Numbered from the stretch's first letter, positions 42,467 through 52,816 are shown. The stretch: DNA of 64,000 nt from Bacillota bacterium (GCA_023418475.1 JAEZZO010000052.1:1-64000), one strand, 5' to 3'. The notes: generated by a model not told the origin, from the letters alone. A program made the numbers and translations.

Positions 42467-44308
42467 ATGAAAAAGGAAACGCACCTGCTAATAAAATACA
42501 GAGCTGTAACAGATATGGAAACAGACTCGCAAGAGAGTAATATAAGCGGTGCAGAAATGGAGAAGGTAATGAAATATGTTTTGAAATATTTAAAGGATTA
42601 TAAAAAGGAAAGTATCCTTGCACCGCTGTTTAAGATGCTGGAAGCATTGTTTGAGCTGTTTGTTCCTTTGGTAGTGGCTGCAATTATAGACAAAGGCATT
42701 GGCGGAAGAGATATTGCGTATATTATCCGGATGTGCCTGCTGCTGGTCATGCTGACTGTTATTGGGCTTGTCTGCTCGGTTACAGCACAGTATTTTGCAT
42801 CAAAAGCGGCTGTCGGTACAGGAACCTCACTTCGGCATTTTCTGTTTGAACATATTCAGTCGTTTTCCTTTACAGAATTAGATACGATCGGTGCTTCCAC
42901 ACTGATTACAAGAATGACAAGTGATATCAATCAGGTACAAAATGCGGTTAATATGGTACTAAGGCTGTTTCTTCGTTCACCGTTTATCGTATTTGGTGCT
43001 GCGATTATGGCTTTCACCATTGATGTGAAATCAGCATTCATATTTGTAGTAACAATTCCTCTGCTTTCCATCGTTGTATTTGGAATTATGATCATAACCA
43101 AGCCTCTATACAAAAAAGTACAGATGGGCTTAGACAAAATACTTGGAATTACACGGGAAAACTTAACCGGTGTCAGGGTAATAAGAGCATTTCATAAGGA
43201 AGAGATAGAGCGGGAGGGATTTAGACAGGCAAATGAAAATCTGACTCTAACGCAGAAATTTGCCGGAAGAATAGCAGGACTCATGAATCCGATTACTTAT
43301 ATAATCATCAATGCCTCCATTATCCTATTGATCTGGGTGGGAGCAATGCGGGTAGATAGCGGTGTGCTGACACAGGGACAGGTGGTTGCGCTCTATAATT
43401 ATATGTCACAAATTCTTGTGGAACTTATAAAACTTGCGAATCTGATTATCAGTATCACAAAGGCTCTGGCTTGTGCAAACCGTATCTCGAATACCTTTGA
43501 TAGGAATAGCACTATGCAGGAAGGATCTGTAGCGGCTGCCGGCAATTCAGAGTATGCAGTGGAATTTCATAATGTAAGTCTGACTTACCAGGATGCCGGT
43601 GATGAAGCCTTAACAAATCTTAGCTTTCGGGTTAAAAAAGGAGAAACCATAGGAATTATCGGAGGAACCGGTTCCGGAAAATCCTCACTGGTTAACCTGA
43701 TAGCAAGATTTTACGACGCAACGAAAGGAGAGGTAATCGTAGACGGAGTGAATGTCTCGAATTTTACCTTCGAAGCCCTGCAGCGAAAGGTTGCAGTTGT
43801 CCTCCAAAAGGCACAGCTTTTCCAGGGAAGCATACGGGACAATCTTTTGATGGGTAATCAAAATGCCTCGGAAGAGGATATCAGGAAAGCACTTGAAATT
43901 GCTCAGGCCATGGAATTTGTAAAAGAAAGAGAAGGAAATCTGAATGCGCCCATCGAACAGGAAGGAAGAAACCTGTCAGGAGGGCAAAAGCAACGTCTGA
44001 CAATAGCGAGAGCACTTGTGAAGGGAGCAGAAATTCTAATCCTGGACGACAGTGCCTCAGCACTTGATTTTGCTACGGATGCAAAGCTGCGCAAAGCAAT
44101 TGCAAATATGCAGCAGGCACTGACAGTTTTTATTGTTTCACAGAGAGCTTCCTCCATCATGCATTCTGATCAGATTATTGTTATGGAGAATGGTCAAATA
44201 GCGGGAATCGGAAAACATGATAAATTACTGGAAAGTTGTGAGGTATATAAAGAGATTTACTACTCTCAGTTTCAGAAGGAGGTAAATTCTGATGGCAGAA
44301 ACAAATAA
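42467..44308 (+). CDS. ABC exporter half-transporter with degenerate site (BmrC/TM287-like)
   Basis: 613 residues from the first ATG. Starts at residue 31 or 35 (MEKVMKYVLKYLKDYKKE) are also possible, because typical family members begin there and no upstream site is strong. Six membrane helices (about 50-330), then the ATPase with Walker A GGTGSGKSS, Q-loop, signature LSGGQKQ, Walker B LILDDSASALD and the switch His replaced by Gln in SQRASS. The catalytic Glu after Walker B is Asp. These changes mark the non-catalytic nucleotide site of heterodimeric drug or lipid exporters. It pairs with the next gene, which overlaps by 17 bases. Confidence 0.9.
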   Translation: MKKETHLLIKYRAVTDMETDSQESNISGAEMEKVMKYVLKYLKDYKKESILAPLFKMLEALFELFVPLVVAAIIDKGIGGRDIAYIIRMCLLLVMLTVIGLVCSVTAQYFASKAAVGTGTSLRHFLFEHIQSFSFTELDTIGASTLITRMTSDINQVQNAVNMVLRLFLRSPFIVFGAAIMAFTIDVKSAFIFVVTIPLLSIVVFGIMIITKPLYKKVQMGLDKILGITRENLTGVRVIRAFHKEEIEREGFRQANENLTLTQKFAGRIAGLMNPITYIIINASIILLIWVGAMRVDSGVLTQGQVVALYNYMSQILVELIKLANLIISITKALACANRISNTFDRNSTMQEGSVAAAGNSEYAVEFHNVSLTYQDAGDEALTNLSFRVKKGETIGIIGGTGSGKSSLVNLIARFYDATKGEVIVDGVNVSNFTFEALQRKVAVVLQKAQLFQGSIRDNLLMGNQNASEEDIRKALEIAQAMEFVKEREGNLNAPIEQEGRNLSGGQKQRLTIARALVKGAEILILDDSASALDFATDAKLRKAIANMQQALTVFIVSQRASSIMHSDQIIVMENGQIAGIGKHDKLLESCEVYKEIYYSQFQKEVNSDGRNK

Positions 44309-46061
44309 GATAAAAAAGAAAGCTATTAAACAAAAGGATATTATGATAAAATTATGGAAGCGATTGAAGAAATATCGGATCTTTCTGATCGGTTCCATTC
44401 TGGCGGCAAGCATTACAGTTGCTTCCACTTTATATGTGCCTGTAGTACTTGGCAAGGCAATCGATCAGATCATCGGAAAAGGAAATGTGAATTTTAACCG
44501 TATTATTACTATACTTATTCAGGTGGCTGTAATGATCTGCATCACGGGTTTGTTTCAATGGATTATGAATATCTGTAACAATAAAATAACTTACCAGATG
44601 ACAAGGGACATACGGAATGAGGCACTTGATAAGATCGAAATCCTTCCCTTAAAATATATAGATGGTCATTCCCATGGAGACATTGTCAGCCGTGTAATCG
44701 CAGATGTCGATCAGTTCGCTGACGGATTGCTGCTGGGATTTACACAGTTCTTTACCGGTGTGATTACTATTTTTGGAACCTTAGGCTTCATGTTTTCTAT
44801 TAATATTTATGTAACACTTCTGGTTGTCTTATTAACCCCTCTTTCACTGCTGGTAGCCAGATATATTGCAAACCATACCTATGCCATGTTCCGGCAGCAG
44901 TCTGAAATACGAGGAGAAGAGACGGCGCTGATTAATGAAATGATAAGCGGACAGAAGGTGGTAAAAGCCTTTGGATATGAAAAAGAAGCCTTGAAACGGT
45001 TTGACGAAGTGAATTTGAAACTGCAGACGAGTTCGTTGAAAGCCACCTTCTATTCCTCCCTTACAAATCCAGGCACCAGATTTGTAAATAATCTTGTTTA
45101 TGCCGGAGTAGCGGTTAGCGGTGCGATATTTGTAATATACGGAAAATTAACCGTAGGTCAGCTTTCCGCGTTCCTAAGTTATGCAAATCAATATACAAAG
45201 CCGTTCAATGAAATATCCGGAGTTGTTACGGAGCTTCAAAATGCCCTGGCATGTGCGGCAAGAATAATTGAACTGATCGAGGAAGAACCGCAGATTCCGG
45301 ATGCGGAGAATGCTGTTAATCTAACCGATATCCAGGGCAGAGTGGAGCTTAATCATGTGAGTTTCTCATATCAGCCGGAAAAGAAGCTGATTGAAGATTT
45401 TAATCTGCTTGTAAACAGCGGAAAACGGGTAGCAATTGTTGGACCGACAGGTTGTGGAAAAACAACAGTGATTAATCTGCTTATGCGTTTCTATGAAATT
45501 AAGGAAGGCAGTATTCTGGTAGATGGGAAGAACATTACAGATATAACCAGGGGCAGCCTTCGAACCTCTTATGGAATGGTTCTGCAAGATACCTGGCTTA
45601 AGGCTGGTACCATTCGGGAGAATATAAGTATGGGAAAACCGGAAGCGACGGAGGAGGAAATATTAAAGGCAGCGAAGGATGCACATTCCTATGACTTTAT
45701 TAAAAGACTTTCCAAAGGATTTGACACCTGGATCAGTGAAGATGGCGGAGGTCTGTCACAGGGACAAAAACAGCTTCTATGTATCACCAGAGTTATGTTG
45801 TGCCTGCCGCCGATGCTGATCTTAGATGAAGCAACCTCCTCCATTGATACCAGAACGGAGATTAAGATTCAGAATGCTTTTGCCACTATGATGAAAGGCA
45901 GAACAAGCTTTATTGTAGCTCACAGGCTTTCAACCATACAGTCAGCAGATATTATCCTGGTAATGAAGGACGGTAAGATCATTGAACAGGGAGATCACAA
46001 AGCATTATTGCAAAAGAATGGTTTTTATGCCAATTTATATAACAGCCAGTTTGCAGTCTGA
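44292..46061 (+). CDS. ABC exporter half-transporter, catalytic partner (BmrD/TM288-like)
   Basis: 589 residues. Basic cytosolic start (NKIKKKAIKQKDI), six membrane helices (about 30-320), ATPase with Walker A GPTGCGKTT, signature LSQGQKQ, Walker B LILDEATSSID with the catalytic Glu, and switch His in VAHRLST. The signature motif has Gln in place of Gly (LSQGQ), common in these subunits. Strong AGGAGG ten bases before ATG inside the upstream gene. Together the two proteins form a heterodimeric exporter, probably for drugs, lipids or peptides. Confidence 0.92.
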   Translation: MAETNKIKKKAIKQKDIMIKLWKRLKKYRIFLIGSILAASITVASTLYVPVVLGKAIDQIIGKGNVNFNRIITILIQVAVMICITGLFQWIMNICNNKITYQMTRDIRNEALDKIEILPLKYIDGHSHGDIVSRVIADVDQFADGLLLGFTQFFTGVITIFGTLGFMFSINIYVTLLVVLLTPLSLLVARYIANHTYAMFRQQSEIRGEETALINEMISGQKVVKAFGYEKEALKRFDEVNLKLQTSSLKATFYSSLTNPGTRFVNNLVYAGVAVSGAIFVIYGKLTVGQLSAFLSYANQYTKPFNEISGVVTELQNALACAARIIELIEEEPQIPDAENAVNLTDIQGRVELNHVSFSYQPEKKLIEDFNLLVNSGKRVAIVGPTGCGKTTVINLLMRFYEIKEGSILVDGKNITDITRGSLRTSYGMVLQDTWLKAGTIRENISMGKPEATEEEILKAAKDAHSYDFIKRLSKGFDTWISEDGGGLSQGQKQLLCITRVMLCLPPMLILDEATSSIDTRTEIKIQNAFATMMKGRTSFIVAHRLSTIQSADIILVMKDGKIIEQGDHKALLQKNGFYANLYNSQFAV

Positions 46062-46215
46062 GTTAAAATAGGTTACGGTTTAAGTTCGTAATATAACTTG
46101 CCTGTGAACAGTAACAAAATAGTGATTAAGGAATGAAACTGACCGGATAACATTGACATCCGGAACAGATATCTGTAGAATACGTAGTATTCATATATTT
46201 GCAAAGGAAACAATT

Positions 46216-46650
46216 ATGAGAAGAATGAAAACGATTCATAGATTATGGGCAATACTATTTTGTATCATCATTTCATTGACAGGAATTTATACTTCCGACA
46301 GGGAGATAGATTCCTTATCTTCTTATACCGATTTATCAAAAAGTATATCTGCTGCAGCCAGAAGAGATAGAAGCTTTGATGCAATAGATTACAATTTTAT
46401 GACGGCAGTTAGTAAAGTTAATTCTGACTTTACAGGACTGACAAAGGGTATTAAATCAGCGCTGATAAATTATGAGAACTCATATTACATAAAGCAGGAG
46501 ATGTCAGGAGTTGCTCTGACAGCATGGGCGATATTGACCGTATCACCGTGGAATGTTATTGTTGATAAAATGTATTTGATACAATTTATTCATGCTTCGG
46601 ATGGTGAGAAAGGAGTAAAGCAGGTTTTTTCATGGCATAATCAAATTTAA
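46216..46650 (+). CDS. Small exported or membrane protein of unknown function
   Basis: 144 residues from ATG 46216 (ribosome site AAAGGAA). A signal peptide or anchor lies at about 8-26 (LWAILFCIIISLTGIYTS), followed by a Ser-rich hydrophilic region (DREIDSLSSYTDLSKS). A second hydrophobic stretch is near 98-120 (GVALTAWAILTVSPWNVIVD). I do not recognise a family. It is 19 bases upstream of secDF and probably in the same transcript, so a role near the Sec translocon is possible but unproven. Confidence 0.65.
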   Translation: MRRMKTIHRLWAILFCIIISLTGIYTSDREIDSLSSYTDLSKSISAAARRDRSFDAIDYNFMTAVSKVNSDFTGLTKGIKSALINYENSYYIKQEMSGVALTAWAILTVSPWNVIVDKMYLIQFIHASDGEKGVKQVFSWHNQI

Positions 46651-46669
46651 TAAGAAAAGAGGATTATTA

Positions 46670-48844
46670 ATGAAGCCAGGTAAAAAAATGCTTGCTGTCA
46701 TATTTCTTGCTATAGCTGCGTTCTTTGCTATTGCAGTATTTGGATTAGGTAATAATGTGAAAGGCATATTTGAAATGCGCTATGGTATAGATATCCGAGG
46801 TGGTGTAGAGGCGGTCTTTGAACCCCAGGGATTAAAGCGCAGTGCAACTGAGAAAGAGCTGGAAACGGCCAGAGAAGTGATCGAGACCAGACTGGATGGA
46901 CAAAATATTACTGACCGAACAGTTACAGTAGATAAAAGCGGCGGATATATCATCGTTCAGTTCCCCTGGAAATCAGGTGAGACGAATTTTAATCCGGAGG
47001 ATGCTATTGCAGAGTTAGGAGATATGGCAGAGCTGACCTTCCGTGACCCAAGTGGAAAGGTATTGATACAGGGTAAGGATGTAATTAATGCATCTGCGAG
47101 AATGAATACTTCCGGGGTAACAAAGGATTATGAGGTTACTCTGGAATTTAATGCAGAAGGAGCAAGGCTTTTTGAAAAAGCTACCGGAGCTTTGATTGGA
47201 CAAAGTATCAGCATCTATATGGATGAAGACTTGATTGAAACTGCTACGGTACAGACAAAAATTTCTGGTGGTTCAGCAGTTATTACGAATATGAAAAGCT
47301 TTGAGGATGCAAAAAAGCTAGCGGATAAAATTAATGCAGGGGCTCTACCGTTTTCGTTAAAAACAACAAATTTTGAAACAATCAGTCCGACTCTTGGAAA
47401 TAATGCGTTGAATGTAATGATAATTGCAGGAGTGATAGCATTTTTGGTTGTAGCCGCATTTATGATAATATATTATAAATTACCCGGAGTAGTAGCATGT
47501 ATTACACTGGTGCTGCAGATGCTCCTGCAGCTTCTGGCGATATCTGTGCCGCAATTTACACTTACTCTTCCTGGAATCGCAGGTATTATCCTGACGCTGG
47601 GTATGTCAGTGGATGCTAATATAATAATAGCGGAACGAATATCGGAGGAAATAAAAAACGGCAGTTCTGTAAGGGATGCTGTTAAATATGGCTACAAACA
47701 TGCATTTTCATCCGTATTGGACGGAAATATTACTACAGCGATAGTAGCTGTAGTTTTGATGATCTTTGGATCAGGTTCTATGCTGAGCTTTGGATATACG
47801 CTTTTAGCGGGCATGCTTTTAAATTTAATTATAGGTGTAAGTATCTCAAAGCATCTGCTTTTGTCCTTTGTGGAAGATGACAGATGGAATAAGGAGAAGC
47901 ATTTTAGAAAGAAGAAAGAAAAGAAAGTAATTCCTTTCTATCAGAAGAAGTACATCTATGCGATTGTATCAGGAGCTATTCTGTTAATCGGCATCGCAGG
48001 CTGCTTTATAAAAGGGGTAAGACTGGATACTCAGTTTACCGGAGGGGCCGTACTTAATTACACTATTTCAGATACTATTGATACAAATCAAATAGAACAG
48101 GCAATAGAAAAACAGACCAATCGACCGGTAACAGTACAGGTCACGAAGGATTATACAACCGGAAAGGAAAAATTATCCGTTACCCTGGCTGGAAACAAAG
48201 GAATGACACCGGAGGATCAAAAAGCAGTGACAGCTGCAATAAACAGTACCTCTGCGAAAATGAATGCCGAACTTTCTGAAACCTTTGTTGTACAACCATA
48301 TATTGGCGCAAAGGCATTAAAAGATGCAGGAATTGCAATTGCCCTTTCCTTTATTTTGATCTGTATCTATATTTGCATCCGCTTTTCCGTGTTATCAGGA
48401 CTTCCGGCTGGAATTACTGCATTGATAGCGTTAGTGCATGACGTTATAGTAGTGTTTTTTGTATTTGTCTTATTCGGAATACCGCTAAATGATGCTTTTG
48501 TGGCGGTGGTGCTTACAATAATAGGATATTCCGTCAATGATACTATTGTAATCTATGATAGAATTCGTGAAAATAAAAAGAATAATGATAAATTATCTGT
48601 GGTTGATCTGATGAATATAAGTACCTCACAGACCATGGCAAGATCTCTTAACACGGTATTTACGACAGGAATATGTATCTTTATTATTCTGATTGCTTCC
48701 GGTGTATTCCAGATTAGTTCAATCACGCAATTTTCACTGCCGATGTTTTTTGGTGTTTTAACAGGCTGTTATTCTTCCATCTGTATTGCCGGTACCTTAT
48801 GGGCACTCTGGGAGAAGAATAAGAGGAAGAACGAACAGATATAG
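46670..48844 (+). CDS. secDF: Protein translocase subunit SecDF (fused)
   Basis: 724 residues, a SecD-SecF fusion. SecD half (1 to about 410): first membrane helix, periplasm-side domain with RYGIDIRGGVEAVFEP, and helices with GMSVDANIIIAERI. SecF half (about 425-724): GVRLDTQFTGGAVLNY and GYSVNDTIVIYDRIRENKK. The conserved Asp and the D1/D5/D6 motifs that carry protons are present. It helps SecYEG complete export using the proton or sodium gradient. A strong terminator follows at 48866. Confidence 0.95.
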   Translation: MKPGKKMLAVIFLAIAAFFAIAVFGLGNNVKGIFEMRYGIDIRGGVEAVFEPQGLKRSATEKELETAREVIETRLDGQNITDRTVTVDKSGGYIIVQFPWKSGETNFNPEDAIAELGDMAELTFRDPSGKVLIQGKDVINASARMNTSGVTKDYEVTLEFNAEGARLFEKATGALIGQSISIYMDEDLIETATVQTKISGGSAVITNMKSFEDAKKLADKINAGALPFSLKTTNFETISPTLGNNALNVMIIAGVIAFLVVAAFMIIYYKLPGVVACITLVLQMLLQLLAISVPQFTLTLPGIAGIILTLGMSVDANIIIAERISEEIKNGSSVRDAVKYGYKHAFSSVLDGNITTAIVAVVLMIFGSGSMLSFGYTLLAGMLLNLIIGVSISKHLLLSFVEDDRWNKEKHFRKKKEKKVIPFYQKKYIYAIVSGAILLIGIAGCFIKGVRLDTQFTGGAVLNYTISDTIDTNQIEQAIEKQTNRPVTVQVTKDYTTGKEKLSVTLAGNKGMTPEDQKAVTAAINSTSAKMNAELSETFVVQPYIGAKALKDAGIAIALSFILICIYICIRFSVLSGLPAGITALIALVHDVIVVFFVFVLFGIPLNDAFVAVVLTIIGYSVNDTIVIYDRIRENKKNNDKLSVVDLMNISTSQTMARSLNTVFTTGICIFIILIASGVFQISSITQFSLPMFFGVLTGCYSSICIAGTLWALWEKNKRKNEQI

Positions 48845-48865
48845 AAGAATTGAAAGGATAGTATA

Positions 48866-48917
48866 AAAATGCTGGATAAGATGCGGGGGTTCACCCGGTA
48901 TTTTATCCGGCATTTTT
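48866..48917 (+). terminator. Terminator after secDF
   Basis: AAAATGCTGGATAA pairs with TTATCCGGCATTTTT (one mismatch), with further GGG/CCC pairing towards the loop GGTTCA. The A/T feet make it usable in both directions. Confidence 0.85.
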
Positions 48918-49097
48918 CATTCATGACAATAAATGATACCTTTTAGTTTTACGCTGACAATTGTGTGTTTGCATATTAACATAAAATTAACACCGTTTTA
49001 AATTTCTTAATACTATTTTTACAATGAAAGTGTTATTATATAAATATTGTAAAATGAAAGAAAGTATGCACTACAATTTAAAGGATGAGGGGTACTT

Positions 49098-50390
49098 ATG
49101 AACTTATTAAAAAAAATGAGTCCGGGACGTTTTATTGCGCTTGGATTTATGTTTGTTATACTTACGGGAGCATTGCTGCTGTTTCTTCCGATTTCGCATA
49201 ATGAGGGTGTAGATGTTTCCTTTATTGATGCTTTGTTTACATCAACCAGTGCAGTATGCGTTACAGGCTTGAATGTTGTCGATACGGCAAATACATATAA
49301 TGTATTCGGACGTATCGTAGTAGCGTTGTTAATACAAACCGGAGGTCTGGGAGTTACCAGTGTCGGTGTGGGATTTATTCTTCTTGCAAGAAAGAAAGTG
49401 GATTTTAAGGATCGAATACTTGTGAAAGAGGCGTTAAATCTTGATTCTTTAAAAGGGATAGTAAAATTGATAAAATCTGTCCTGCTTATGACACTATGCT
49501 TTGAGGGTGTGGGGGCAATCTTAAGCTTTATTGTATTCTCTCAGGATTATCCCTGGTACAAGGCTTTGGGAATTAGTTTATTCCATGCAATCTCAGCTTT
49601 TAACAATGCCGGTTTTGATATATTGGGAGACTTTAAAAATCTTCTTGACTATCAGTCAAACATTCTTTTGAATCTGACAACCTGTGGTTTAATTATTTTC
49701 GGCGGTTTAGGCTTCGTTGTAATTAAGGAAATCATCCATAAACATTCCTTCCGAAAATTCAGTTTGCATTCAAAAGTAGTTATTTCTATGACAGTAGCAC
49801 TATTGACAGTAGGTACTATACTATTAAAACTAACGCAGGATATTAGCTGGCTGGGTGCTTTTTTCTTTAGTACGTCCGCCAGAACCGCAGGTTTTTCAAC
49901 CTATAATGTGGGTGATTTTACGAATGCGGGATTATTTGTATTGATTATTTTAATGTTTATTGGTGCATCTCCCGGCTCTACCGGAGGCGGTATCAAGACA
50001 ACAACAGCTTTTACAATGATAAAAAGCGCTTTTAGTGTTTCTACAAACAGGCATTGTGCAGCTTTTAAGAGACAGCTTCCGACAGAAACAATATCGAAAG
50101 CATTTATTCTTACGTTCCTTGCAATGACTTGGGTATGTGTTTGCACCTTTTTACTAAGCGTCCTGGAACCACAGTATACATTTATTCAATTATTATTTGA
50201 AGAGGTATCCGGTTTTGGTACGGTTGGTTTATCAACGGGAATTACCCCGGATTTAAAATCTCCAAGTGAACTGATTATTATTATTACGATGTATATCGGC
50301 CGTGTCGGTCCGCTTACCATAGCATCGCTGTGGTCTTTCAGACCTATGTCAAACGTAAGATATTCCGAAGAATCAGTTACAATTGGATAA
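49098..50390 (+). CDS. ktrB: KtrB/TrkH-type potassium transporter subunit
   Basis: 430 residues. Four membrane-pore-membrane repeats with the selectivity segments SAVCVTGL, NNAGFD, ARTAGF and SGFGTVGLS, each centred on the filter glycine. Length and lack of a long N-terminal extension favour KtrB over TrkH. It moves K+ into the cell with Na+ and needs a KtrA ring for gating. The KtrA gene follows after 48 bases. Leader 48918-49097 lacks the conserved blocks of the ydaO/c-di-AMP riboswitch. Confidence 0.93.
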   Translation: MNLLKKMSPGRFIALGFMFVILTGALLLFLPISHNEGVDVSFIDALFTSTSAVCVTGLNVVDTANTYNVFGRIVVALLIQTGGLGVTSVGVGFILLARKKVDFKDRILVKEALNLDSLKGIVKLIKSVLLMTLCFEGVGAILSFIVFSQDYPWYKALGISLFHAISAFNNAGFDILGDFKNLLDYQSNILLNLTTCGLIIFGGLGFVVIKEIIHKHSFRKFSLHSKVVISMTVALLTVGTILLKLTQDISWLGAFFFSTSARTAGFSTYNVGDFTNAGLFVLIILMFIGASPGSTGGGIKTTTAFTMIKSAFSVSTNRHCAAFKRQLPTETISKAFILTFLAMTWVCVCTFLLSVLEPQYTFIQLLFEEVSGFGTVGLSTGITPDLKSPSELIIIITMYIGRVGPLTIASLWSFRPMSNVRYSEESVTIG

Positions 50391-50438
50391 TACATTGATA
50401 AGCACTAAGATACGTATAGATTATGAAGGAGGATATTT

Positions 50439-51113
50439 ATGACACAGCATAAATCTGTCATAGAATATGGGATAGTAGGACTTGGACGTTTTGGTTTTGC
50501 CCTGACGAAGACGCTTGCGGCAGCAGGAAAAGAAATCCTAGCAATTGACACTCTGGAGAGCAGAGTGAAGCAGGTAAGAAATTTTACGGATAGTGCATTT
50601 GTGATAGGTTCATGGGATAAGGAGACACTGGAGGATGCCGGTATCCAAAACTGCGCAACGGTAATCATATGCATTGGCGACAGCATTGATATCAGCGTGC
50701 TTACGACGCTTAATGTGATTAGTATGGGAGTGGAAAGAGTAATTGCGCGTGCAATGAGCTATGAGCAGGGATTAATACTGGAGAAAATTGGAGCAGAAGT
50801 AATTTATCCGGAAAACGATATGGCAGTGCGTCTTGCTAACCGGTTAATTAATTCTAACATCATGGAATCGATAGAGCTAAGGGGAGATATTGCAATTACA
50901 GAATTTAAGTTAACTTCAAAGATAATTAATCAGACAGTGCAGCAGTTAAATCTGCGGCAGAAATTTAACTTGAATATTATTGCGTTGGAGCATAACGGTG
51001 TAACCACCACCGAGATCGGTCCGGATTGTGTGCTCCAGGCAAACGACCACATAGTTGTGATTGGTCAGCGAACGAATGTAAAGAAATTAGAAGCTTTTAT
51101 GTCGAAAATATAG
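50439..51113 (+). CDS. ktrA: KtrA-type RCK regulatory subunit (paralogue 1)
   Basis: 224 residues. Rossmann RCK_N domain with GIVGLGRFG (residues 9-17) and the acid at the end of the second strand (ID), then an RCK_C domain (about 140-220) that in KtrA proteins binds c-di-AMP. Forms an octameric ring under KtrB and opens it with ATP. AGGAGG eight bases before ATG. A second, closely similar gene lies at 52817. Confidence 0.92.
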   Translation: MTQHKSVIEYGIVGLGRFGFALTKTLAAAGKEILAIDTLESRVKQVRNFTDSAFVIGSWDKETLEDAGIQNCATVIICIGDSIDISVLTTLNVISMGVERVIARAMSYEQGLILEKIGAEVIYPENDMAVRLANRLINSNIMESIELRGDIAITEFKLTSKIINQTVQQLNLRQKFNLNIIALEHNGVTTTEIGPDCVLQANDHIVVIGQRTNVKKLEAFMSKI

Positions 51114-51200
51114 TGCATGCTTTGAGTAGTACAGCTTAGCAGCATCATAGGAGATATAATACATAATTTGATGTGCTAAGGATATCGTAGAGAGCGGATG

Positions 51201-51243
51201 CGTTACAGTTCACAGCAAGGTTACAGGGGCGTGAATTGTAACG
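51201..51243. other. Imperfect 13-bp inverted repeat between ktrA and the CorC-type gene
   Basis: CGTTACAGTTCAC (51201-51213) pairs with GTGAATTGTAACG (51231-51243) with one wobble. Each arm contains the TGAAc-TGTAAC motif also met at 36216, 41407 and 46105. Confidence 0.6.
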
Positions 51244-51280
51244 CTGTTGCAGTTATTTGGATCAGTTCTTCATAAAATGT

Positions 51281-51309
51281 TTGGAAATTGAAAATAAATA
51301 TGATATACT
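51281..51309 (+). promoter_or_regulatory. Probable promoter of the CorC-type gene
   Basis: TTGGAA (51281-51286), 17-bp spacer, TATACT (51304-51309). It gives the gene its own transcript between the two ktrA paralogues. Confidence 0.55.
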
Positions 51310-51388
51310 GATTTCGTAATTTAATAATAATAAAATTCAAAATTTCGGCGGCGGATTGCTTGCCGAAAAAATACGGAGGAATTAAGAA

Positions 51389-52714
51389 ATGGTCGACCCT
51401 GACGCGGATAAGATTATTGAACAGATTGTAATACTGGTTATTTTGACATTGGTGAATGCCTTTTTTTCCTGTGCGGAGATGGCAATGGTATCGGTTAACA
51501 AGAGTAAAATCAGAAGGTTAGCTGAGGAAGGGAAGAAGAGTGCAAAGCTTGTTCATAAATTTCTGGATGAACCAACAAAGTTTCTGTCTACAATTCAGGT
51601 TGCAATTACTCTTGCTGGTTTCTTCTCGAGTGCATCGGCAGCTTCGGGTCTTTCCCGTCCGCTCGGACAATGGCTTATCAGTAAACAAATTCCTTATGGC
51701 AGTCAGATCTCTTTTGTTTCTGTAACCTTAATTTTATCCTATTTTACGCTGGTATTCGGAGAGCTTGTACCGAAAAAGCTGGCCTTGCAGAAACCGGAAT
51801 CAATCAGTATGTTTTGTGTCGGACCAATTAAAGCTGTATCGAAAATAGCGTATCCTTTTATTAAGCTGTTAACCTTTTCTACAAATCTTGTTACAAGACC
51901 TTTCGGAATAAAGGAAGGTGATACGGAGGAGATATTATCCAGGGAAGAGCTGATATCACTCGTGAACGAGGGACAGGCACAGGGTGTACTTAATCGGAAA
52001 GAGAAGGAAATGATCAATTCTATTATGGAATTTGATGAAAAAGTTGCTAAAGAGATCATGACGCCCAGAATTAACGTATTTGCAATTGACATATCGGCTC
52101 CAAAGGAGGAATATCTGGAAGAACTGCTGAGAACGAAATACACCAGAATTCCGGTATATGAAGAGGATATCGATAATGTGGTAGGTATGCTTTATGCAAA
52201 AGATTTCTTGAAGGAAGCAGTTAAAGTAGGTTATCAAAAGGTTGATGTCAGAAGCATTATGAAAAAACCTTACTTGGTTCCGGAAAGTAAAATTATAAAA
52301 GATTTGTTTCGTGAGCTGCAGCAATCCAAGAAGCAGATTGCTGTACTAATCGATGAATACGGCGGTTTTGCGGGAATTGTAACGATGGAGGATCTGGTGG
52401 AAGAGGTTATGGGAGATATTGAAGATGAATATGATCCGATCTCTGTGAAAGTAAAGAAGCTGGATGATTCTACTTACCTGATTGATGGTATGGTAACGAT
52501 TGATGAACTAAACCTTAAGTTGGATCTGGATCTTTTCTCGGAAAATTATGATACTATTTCCGGTTTTCTGATCGATCACATAGGTTCCATACCGCAGGAG
52601 CATGATGAGAGAACAATAGAAATTGACAATCTTGTCTTCAAATTGGAAAGTATTAAGAATAAACGTATTGATAAAGTGAAATTATATATTGGTAAAAAAG
52701 AGGAAGAAGATTAA
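51389..52714 (+). CDS. HlyC/CorC family membrane protein (DUF21-CBS-CorC_HlyC)
   Basis: 441 residues. DUF21 membrane domain (about 10-190, NAFFSCAEMAMVSVNKSKIR), two CBS domains (about 215-340; KEIMTPRINVFAIDI, VDVRSIMKKPYLVPES) and the C-terminal CorC_HlyC (transporter-associated) domain (about 355-441). Relatives such as CorB/CorC and MpfA export Mg2+ driven by Na+. CBS domains probably bind ATP-Mg. Its place between two ktrA genes suggests joint control of cations. Confidence 0.92.
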   Translation: MVDPDADKIIEQIVILVILTLVNAFFSCAEMAMVSVNKSKIRRLAEEGKKSAKLVHKFLDEPTKFLSTIQVAITLAGFFSSASAASGLSRPLGQWLISKQIPYGSQISFVSVTLILSYFTLVFGELVPKKLALQKPESISMFCVGPIKAVSKIAYPFIKLLTFSTNLVTRPFGIKEGDTEEILSREELISLVNEGQAQGVLNRKEKEMINSIMEFDEKVAKEIMTPRINVFAIDISAPKEEYLEELLRTKYTRIPVYEEDIDNVVGMLYAKDFLKEAVKVGYQKVDVRSIMKKPYLVPESKIIKDLFRELQQSKKQIAVLIDEYGGFAGIVTMEDLVEEVMGDIEDEYDPISVKVKKLDDSTYLIDGMVTIDELNLKLDLDLFSENYDTISGFLIDHIGSIPQEHDERTIEIDNLVFKLESIKNKRIDKVKLYIGKKEEED

Positions 52715-52816
52715 AAAAAAACTGCTCAGAAGGAATATAAAAGTACTGTTTATCTGTTTTTATGATTGGTATATCAATAAATTCCGGTTTAGAATATAAT
52801 TAGGAGGAAATTAAGG

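Noticed and set aside
46153..46215. TTG start that would extend the small protein before secDF
   Set aside because: ATG 46216 has AAAGGAA in place and begins a standard signal-anchor sequence. The upstream part has no ribosome site.
48918..49097. ydaO-type c-di-AMP riboswitch ahead of ktrB
   Set aside because: The leader is short and AT-rich and lacks the GC-rich conserved blocks of this riboswitch.
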